From: Saccharicrinis sp963666825
GTDB taxonomy: Bacteria; Bacteroidota; Bacteroidia; Bacteroidales; Marinilabiliaceae
Assembly: GCA_963666825.2 (NCBI GenBank)
Contig: OY763044.2
Span: 3,844,001-3,908,000, forward strand
Direction: 5' to 3'
Length of the DNA stretch: 64,000 nucleotides
Program-made: the position numbers and the translations under genes
The notes under the pieces: generated by a model
The model's database searches: none
The model's input: the letters and a program-made list of their open reading frames with translations, nothing else
Told to the model about the DNA's origin: nothing
Part shown: piece by piece, positions 60,576 to 64,000 of the stretch
Layout of the letters: each line of letters begins with the position of its first letter
Numbering within the stretch: the first letter of the stretch is position 1

Positions 60576-61967
60576 ATGACATTAATCAAATCCATATCTG
60601 GAATTCGAGGAACAATTGGTGGTGTGCCAGGAGAAGGTTTAAGTCCCCTGGATGTAGTTAAATTTACAGCCGCTTATGCTACTTGGGCTAAAGAAAATAC
60701 AAACAAAGAGAAAATTACAATTGTAGTAGGACGAGATGCACGTATTTCAGGTCCGATGGTTGATAAAATAGTTGTTGGTACCTTAATGGGGTGCGGAGTA
60801 AACGTAATCAACCTTGGTCTGTCTACAACTCCAACAACAGAACTAGCTGTTACAATGGAAAAAGCTGATGGTGGAATTATATTAACTGCCAGTCACAATC
60901 CAAAACAATGGAATGCGTTAAAACTACTAAACAATAAAGGAGAGTTTTTAAGCGGTGCTGATGGCGAAAAAATACTTGCCATTGCCGAAAATGAAAGCTT
61001 TATTTTTACTGATGTTGATGATTTAGGAACTGTAATAGAAAACGACACTTACATTCAGAAACACGTTGATCATGTATGCGATCTGAAATTAGTGGATGTG
61101 GATGCAATAAAAAATGCAAAATTCACTGTTGCTATTGATTGCGTAAACTCTGTTGGTGGAACTTACTTACCTCCATTATTAAAGGCTCTTGGAGTAAAAG
61201 AAGTTATTGAATTGTATTGCGAACCTAATGGACAGTTCCCTCATAACCCTGAACCACTTCCTGAAAACTTAACTGAAATATCTGATCTAATTAAAGATAA
61301 AAAAGCTGATGTAGGTTTTGTTGTGGATCCTGACGTAGATCGACTTGCAATAGTAAATGAAGATGGCAGTATGTTTGGCGAAGAATATACATTGGTTGCT
61401 GTTTCTGATTATATATTAAGTCAGACTAAAGGAAATACCGTTTCAAACTTATCATCTACAAGAGCACTAAGAGATGTTACTGAGAATCATGGAGGTACTT
61501 ACACCGCAGCAGCAGTTGGTGAGGTTAATGTGGTTACCAAAATGAAAGAAACTAACGCCATAATTGGCGGTGAAGGAAACGGAGGAGTTATTTATCCGGA
61601 ATCCCATTATGGCCGTGATGCTCTTGTTGGAATTGGTTTATTTCTGACTCATTTGGCAAAGTCAGGAAAAAAATGTTCTGAATTAAGAGCTTCATACCCT
61701 GAATATTTTATTTCAAAGAATAAAATTGAGTTAACTCCGGAATTAGATGTTGACAAAATACTAATTGACATCAAAGAAAAATATAAAAATGAACAGGTTA
61801 ATGATATTGATGGTGTAAAGATCGATTTCCCTGATAAGTGGGTACACCTAAGAAAATCAAACACCGAACCTATTATACGAATCTACTCTGAAGCTCATAC
61901 AGAAAATGAAGCTGAAGAATTAGCTGAAATGATTATACAGGATATAAAAGCAATAGCAGGAATTTAA
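60576..61967 (+). CDS. glmM: phosphoglucosamine mutase
   Basis: A 463-residue alpha-D-phosphohexomutase that converts glucosamine-6-phosphate to glucosamine-1-phosphate for peptidoglycan and LPS. The phosphoserine is Ser106 in LTASHNPKQWNALK, the Mg-binding loop is DPDVDRLAIV, the sugar loop is GGEGNGGVIYP, and the phosphate loop is RKSNTEPIIRIYSEA. Length and order match bacterial GlmM, although PgcA-type sugar mutases are close. A strong terminator follows. Confidence 0.88.
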   Translation: MTLIKSISGIRGTIGGVPGEGLSPLDVVKFTAAYATWAKENTNKEKITIVVGRDARISGPMVDKIVVGTLMGCGVNVINLGLSTTPTTELAVTMEKADGGIILTASHNPKQWNALKLLNNKGEFLSGADGEKILAIAENESFIFTDVDDLGTVIENDTYIQKHVDHVCDLKLVDVDAIKNAKFTVAIDCVNSVGGTYLPPLLKALGVKEVIELYCEPNGQFPHNPEPLPENLTEISDLIKDKKADVGFVVDPDVDRLAIVNEDGSMFGEEYTLVAVSDYILSQTKGNTVSNLSSTRALRDVTENHGGTYTAAAVGEVNVVTKMKETNAIIGGEGNGGVIYPESHYGRDALVGIGLFLTHLAKSGKKCSELRASYPEYFISKNKIELTPELDVDKILIDIKEKYKNEQVNDIDGVKIDFPDKWVHLRKSNTEPIIRIYSEAHTENEAEELAEMIIQDIKAIAGI

Positions 61968-61973
61968 TATACC

Positions 61974-62008
61974 TCCCCATATCTGATCGATATGGGGATT
62001 TTTTTTAT
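61974..62008 (+). terminator. terminator of the pseudouridine synthase-glmM unit
   Basis: TCCCCATATC (61974-61983) pairs with GATATGGGGA (61989-61998), 5-nt loop, followed by a run of eight T. The remaining 190 nt to 62198 are AT-rich without further structure. Confidence 0.92.
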
Positions 62009-62198
62009 CCTTTTCAAATCTATCTAAATTATTTTATACCTATCAAAGAGAGCCGTAATCCCCGCTCCTTATACATATCCTACCAATAATCAAGCAATAA
62101 CACTTTTAAATTTTTGAAATAAAAAATCAAAGAGTTTTTATTTAACAGAATCGCTTGTTATATTTAATCCAGAATTCATTTAGCTAAACTAATAAATA

Positions 62199-63533
62199 AT
62201 GTTTAAACGATTTACCCCCAAAAGGATAGGCATACTATTCCTTTTCCTTGTTGTTATATTTAGCATTTCTAAAGTTATATTTTCAACATCCAATACCGAC
62301 ACCCTGGTTACAACAAATGTTCTAAAAGGAGACTTTCAAACATTGGTATACAGCACCGGACAATTACAAGCAGAGAAATCTGTATCCATTAATGCCCCCT
62401 CTGAACTTTCAGCACGTCTTATTAATATTTACGAGATAAAAGTAACAGATCTTATTGAAGAAGGTACCGTTGTTGACTCAGGAGATTATGTTGCCTCATT
62501 AGATCACAGTGCAGTGGAAGAAAAGCTTACTGAAGCCTTAAGTGATTTATCGGAAAAAATGGATGCATATGATGATGCAAAAATAGATACCAACATCAAT
62601 CTAAGCAACTTAAGAGATGAACTAATAACTTCTCGCATTGACCTGGAGGAAAAACAATTGATTCTAAAACAATCGGTTTACGAATCGCCTGCTGTTATCA
62701 GACAAGCCAATCTTGACGTAGAAAAAGCCCAACGAAAACTGGATCAAGACCTTAGAAACTACGAATTAAAAAAGGAACAGAATAAAATCACAATGGCCAG
62801 AGCTGAAAATGCGGTAGAAAGAACCAATGCTCAGATCAAAGAAATCAGAGATTTATTTGAGGCTATTGATATAAAAGCTCCAGCGCCCGGAATGCTCATC
62901 TATGCATTTGATCGAATGGGAAACAAAATCAAAGCAGGCTCCACAATTAACCGTTGGATGCCTAAAATTGCAGAACTACCAGATCTTACTTCTATGATAT
63001 CTAAAACTTTTATTAATGAAATTGATATCAGTAAAGTAAAAAAAGGACAAAAAGTAAAAGTTGGCGTTGATGCATTCCCTGAAAAAGAATTTGATGGTGA
63101 AGTAACCGAGGTTGCAAATATAGGTCAGGTGATTCCTGGTGGTGATACTAAAGCCTTCGAAGTAACCATTAAAATCTTCGGCTATGATAAAGATTTAAAA
63201 CCGGCAATGACAACATCAAATATTATTAGTTCAACTACTCTTGATGATGTTCTGTATATTCCTCTTGAAGCAGTATTTCATAATGACTCCTTATCTTACG
63301 TTATCAGAAAAAAATCACCTACAAAAAGACAGATTGTTGAAACCGGAGCTGAGAACGGAAATTATGTTGTTGTAAAAAATGGATTATCTGAGGATGAAGA
63401 AATTTTAATGCACGAACCATATATCGAAGATGAAGAGGATATCAAGTTTGTCGGATTGGAAATATATGAGAGTTTAAAAGACACAAGCCATGTTGCTGAA
63501 GATCTAAACCTGTCTACTTCTAACCCCAACTAA
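62199..63533 (+). CDS. HlyD/MacA-type periplasmic adaptor subunit
   Basis: A 444-residue efflux adaptor. One N-terminal membrane helix (about 8-28), a lipoyl/barrel-sandwich half (about 40-110), a coiled-coil hairpin (about 110-220: ADLDVEKAQRKLDQDLRNYELKK-like), the second barrel half, a beta-barrel (KVKKGQKVKVGVDAFPEKEFDGEV), and a membrane-proximal C-domain ending in an acidic tail. It links an inner-membrane pump to an outer-membrane factor. The next gene is a MacB-like permease, so the pair should be an ABC-type efflux system. Confidence 0.87.
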   Translation: MFKRFTPKRIGILFLFLVVIFSISKVIFSTSNTDTLVTTNVLKGDFQTLVYSTGQLQAEKSVSINAPSELSARLINIYEIKVTDLIEEGTVVDSGDYVASLDHSAVEEKLTEALSDLSEKMDAYDDAKIDTNINLSNLRDELITSRIDLEEKQLILKQSVYESPAVIRQANLDVEKAQRKLDQDLRNYELKKEQNKITMARAENAVERTNAQIKEIRDLFEAIDIKAPAPGMLIYAFDRMGNKIKAGSTINRWMPKIAELPDLTSMISKTFINEIDISKVKKGQKVKVGVDAFPEKEFDGEVTEVANIGQVIPGGDTKAFEVTIKIFGYDKDLKPAMTTSNIISSTTLDDVLYIPLEAVFHNDSLSYVIRKKSPTKRQIVETGAENGNYVVVKNGLSEDEEILMHEPYIEDEEDIKFVGLEIYESLKDTSHVAEDLNLSTSNPN

Positions 63534-63535
63534 AC

Positions 63536-63641
63536 ATGAAACGACCTTGTAAATTTGATCATCCCAATATACATACATAAGGATGATTGAATTTATTTGA
63601 GAGTTCCATCGAATACCTTTAATGGTAAAATTTATAATGAG
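63536..63641 (+). promoter_or_regulatory. intergenic leader with long hairpin, possible element copy C
   Basis: ATGAAACGACC (63536) opens a 14-codon ORF (63536-63580), like the opening of leader copies A and B. TAAATTTGATCATCC (63550-63564) pairs with GGATGATTGAATTTA (63581-63595), 15 bp with two G-U pairs and a 16-nt loop. GAGAGTTC follows, resembling the GGC(G/A)AGTTC end of A and B, 41 nt before the next ATG. The hairpin is firm; membership in the A/B family is uncertain. Confidence 0.4.
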
Positions 63642-64000
63642 ATGAAAGAACTTAAAAGACTATATAGGCGATATATACATGACGTAATTATTGCCATTGA
63701 AGCCATACTGGCAAATACTGTAAAATCCCTTCTTACCGGTTTAGGTATTATGTTTGGTGTAGCTGCTGTAATCAGTATGCTGGCCATAGGAAAAGGTGCA
63801 CAGCAAGAAGTATTGGAACAAATTAAGTTGGTTGGAGTCAATAATATTATTATCACTCCGGTAAAAGATGAAGTTGTATCTGATAGCGATTCTTCGGATG
63901 ACGAAGACACTGATAAAAAAGGAAAACGAAAATCCAGAGGATTAACATTACAGGATGCTCAATCCATCATACAGACAATTCCTTCTGTAGCTCAAGTAAG
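63642..64000 (+). CDS. MacB-like ABC transporter permease, 5' part only
   Basis: The first 119 residues of a MacB/FtsX-type permease; the rest is beyond the window. Seen: a short N-terminal cytoplasmic helix, the first membrane segment (TVKSLLTGLGIMFGVAAVISMLAIG at about 27-51), then the start of a periplasmic MacB_PCD core (GAQQEVLEQIKLVGVNNIIITP) with a very acidic and Lys-rich low-complexity insert (about 76-100), and LTLQDAQSIIQTIPSVAQV. It follows the adaptor gene by 108 nt and forms an ABC efflux system with it. Confidence 0.85.
   Translation, partial: MKELKRLYRRYIHDVIIAIEAILANTVKSLLTGLGIMFGVAAVISMLAIGKGAQQEVLEQIKLVGVNNIIITPVKDEVVSDSDSSDDEDTDKKGKRKSRGLTLQDAQSIIQTIPSVAQV

Noticed and set aside
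1..64000. Prophage, integrative element, restriction-modification or other named defence system
   Set aside because: No integrase, capsid, helicase-nuclease or methylase genes are seen; the genes are chromosomal housekeeping and CAZyme types.

Overview
The window is a 64 kb chromosomal segment of a low-GC member of the Bacteroidota, most likely the Bacteroidales/Marinilabiliales side of the phylum. Evidence: genes mostly lack Shine-Dalgarno sequences and have A-rich leaders; several upstream regions carry the phylum-type -7 box TAnnTTTG; there is a type IX secretion (T9SS) C-terminal sorting domain, a hybrid two-component regulator beside a GH95 glycosidase, an extended pair of signal peptidases I, a DUF3667 protein and a cysteate-synthase-type PLP enzyme. 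The DNA looks like ordinary chromosome. I see no phage, plasmid, insertion-sequence transposase, CRISPR array, rRNA or tRNA gene. Layout: 1-2680 holds a minus-strand thioredoxin/ApbE pair (ApbE cut by the window edge) and an SDR epimerase/CPBP protease pair. 3073-6302 is the translation operon thrS-infC-rpmI-rplT, in which infC starts at a rare AUA codon. 6511-11620 holds cysteate synthase, dapB and two tandem signal peptidases. 11741-13983 holds a LapA-like protein, WbqC, a Nudix hydrolase and an NlpC/P60 endopeptidase. 14356-19713 holds a 7TM-HD (PgpH-like) phosphodiesterase, a chemoreceptor and a divergent orphan XylF-like binding lipoprotein. 19765-31184 holds M3 and M1 peptidases on either side of a tandemly duplicated two-gene module (SPOR-domain protein plus predicted outer-membrane barrel), a nitroreductase and an ElyC/YdcF protein. 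31310-38546 is repeat-rich accessory DNA with a frameshifted gene, a chimeric DUF4139 protein and a three-gene cassette between direct repeats. 38547-50913 holds dnaK, an esterase, a GH5 cellulase between 21-bp direct repeats, a GH95 alpha-fucosidase and its divergent hybrid two-component regulator. 50912-51411 is an unusual pair of helically phased repeat arrays, each closed by the same hairpin. 51595-64000 holds a DUF3667 protein, a LysR-YeiH-TauE-like sulfite module, an operon of MORN protein, T9SS subtilase and xseA, a pseudouridine synthase, glmM, and the start of a MacA/MacB-type efflux operon. The most interesting non-standard signals are: (i) a repeated 5' leader with a short upstream ORF ending Ala-Ser-Ser-X-stop exactly 24 nt before two unrelated genes, with two more degenerate candidates; (ii) three intergenic arrays with a 20-21 bp (two helical turns) period; (iii) the AUA start of infC; (iv) the SPOR/barrel module duplication; (v) gene cassettes bounded by direct repeats. 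All functional calls rest on reading the translated sequence; no database search was run.
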